64,000 nucleotides of DNA, taken from NCBI GenBank assembly GCA_014338405.1, contig JTDE01000135.1, positions 186,281-250,280 of the forward strand, given 5' to 3'. The stretch's first letter is position 1; every line of letters begins with the position of its first letter. The stretch comes from Paragonimus skrjabini miyazakii (Eukaryota; Platyhelminthes; Trematoda; Plagiorchiida; Troglotrematidae). The notes under the pieces were generated by a model. The model saw nothing but the letters and a program-made list of their open reading frames with translations, searched no databases and was not told the origin of the DNA. The translations under genes and the position numbers were made by a program. Below are positions 62,564 to 64,000 of the stretch, in pieces.

Positions 62564-64000
62564 AGTTTCAGCACACCATTCTCGATATGAATTGTTATAA
62601 AATTGTATCATACGATGTAAATCTGGTATTCTCTAGTTACATTTGTGCCTGGTACATGCATACAAATAGGCAGACAGACAGAGATTTTTAATATTGAGCT
62701 GCATTCGTGGGTATTACGGCTCGGGATGTCGGTGACTCACAATCGCCCATGATATGGCGCATGAACAGATTAGTAATGATGAGTAGGGAGGGAACATTGG
62801 ACAGTAGCAATAATGGTTAATGAAGAAGAGTCGACAAACTTATAGGAGAAGAATCTTTACCAACTCAGATAATCTGTCATATCTGACAGTTTTCCAAACC
62901 TGTTTTATGGATGGCCACGACGCTTATCAACTATTCTCCAAGAGGCATCTGAATCTTCCGTAGTCCGTGAACATGTCATCGCCTTGCACCTTACGGTTTG
63001 TTCCAACCCTTTAGCAGTTTCACCGAATTATTGGCATTTTGTTAAAAGCCACGTTGACAGGCGGTGTTTATGACCCAAACAATATAGACTGTACATATTC
63101 ATTACCTCCGTTTTCGGCTGAGAACTTACGAACTTCTGGAATATTCATCTATGGACCGTCGCTTGGCTAAAATCCATTGGATGTAAATTAACTTGCGAGG
63201 ATAGTGGTGGTCAAATACAGGGGGTATACATGCATCTTTGATAGAAACGAGCCGGGCCTTTGAAGTGCAGAGCAGTATGAGTGCCCACATACCCAAGGTC
63301 AGACGTGTGAACCGATGATTGTATGAAAACTGTATGTACTATCACCTAAATGGTGGACTATAAGCGTGCTTAATATGATATAAAATTAGGAGTAAGCCAT
63401 CGCCGATTAGAGTAAAAGGCCCAACGCAGCGCTTGAGATATGCTCTTAAGTTATTGCAGATTACATTTAAATAATGAGCATTACGCTTTTTTGATAGTGG
63501 TGGTAGAGAACGCAAAAAGGAAACTGTACATATCAGTGTACAACTTTTGATAGAGGAAGCCAGCTGAAAGGAAAAGAATAAGCAAACCCAGTGGCAGCTG
63601 CTCGCTTAGGCCCGGTAGGGCAATGTTGATCAGTGGTGTATGGTACAGAATGATTGTCTGAAAAATGACATACATCCATTTCTACAAACAACACAAGACA
63701 GTAAATGTCAACGATCGATAACATTCTGCCAGACACAGGTCGACTGTCATGTCAGGTGGACAAACTGCAGGCTGCATTCATTTTAAGCAGTAAAATCCAG
63801 TATTTTCCCTCAACTTCATAAGCACAATCTAGTCACCTACTTAGACTATTAAAGGCAACCAGCTGCGATAATCTATATAATCCAATATAAAGCTATATAC
63901 ATTTTTGGGATTCACTGATATAGCCGGACAAGACATCACCATATCAACGCCTCAAAATATGACTGAACATTTTTTCAAAGAAATTTTATATCCCTATTTT
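62564..64000. other. Non-coding stretch to the window end
   Basis: No supported gene, RNA or long repeat seen. Confidence 0.4.

Noticed and set aside
1..64000. CRISPR arrays, bacterial operons, rRNA or intact tRNA genes
   Set aside because: No regularly spaced repeats, no operon-like gene packing, no rRNA-like conserved blocks, and no sequence that folds into a full cloverleaf with A and B boxes at tRNA spacing.

Overview
The window looks like a piece of a large, AT-rich, repeat-laden invertebrate genome with long introns and intergenic DNA, most probably a flatworm (tapeworm or fluke). This is inferred from the retroelement mix: several Penelope-like elements with GIY-YIG tails, a CR1-type LINE, an endonuclease-reverse transcriptase LINE ending in a CCHH zinc finger, and a Ty3/gypsy element, all heavily mutated. 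No bacterial, organellar or viral gene organisation is present, and no reading frame exceeds about 170 codons.

Only one host coding segment is convincing: a 139-nt exon encoding the first half of a PDZ domain (35010-35148, +) with textbook splice sites. A second plausible host exon, apparently terminal, lies at 29028-29249 (+). Weaker exon candidates are at 15235-15378 (+), 53032-53275 (+) and 62432-62563 (-). No complete gene can be assembled.

Layout. 0-29 kb is almost featureless apart from three long inverted repeats (1583-1797, 3249-3374, 23888-24282), a gypsy C-terminal scrap (13198-13509, -), a 17-base G run and microsatellites. 29.7-31.3 kb carries a decayed Ty3/gypsy pol (+). 32.4-34.6 kb carries two Penelope-like pieces in direct orientation (+). 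The PDZ exon follows. A possible tRNA-derived SINE head sits at 37.9 kb. 47.65-49.68 kb holds, on the minus strand, a CR1-like reverse transcriptase end directly followed by a Penelope-like element. A 100-base assembly gap is at 51241-51340. 54.66-55.98 kb holds the zinc-finger LINE (-). 56.64-56.94 kb is a 300-bp element with tRNA-like inverted ends. 58.44-60.40 kb holds a head-to-tail pair of Penelope-like copies (+).

These elements do not form a pathway. They are independent insertions of different ages, all carrying stops and frameshifts. The most interesting unexplained structures are the long palindromes: one arm of the first can be drawn as a degenerate type-I hammerhead ribozyme, and the second has arm differences that mostly keep G-U pairing in a plus-strand transcript. 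I found no convincing new multi-gene system.
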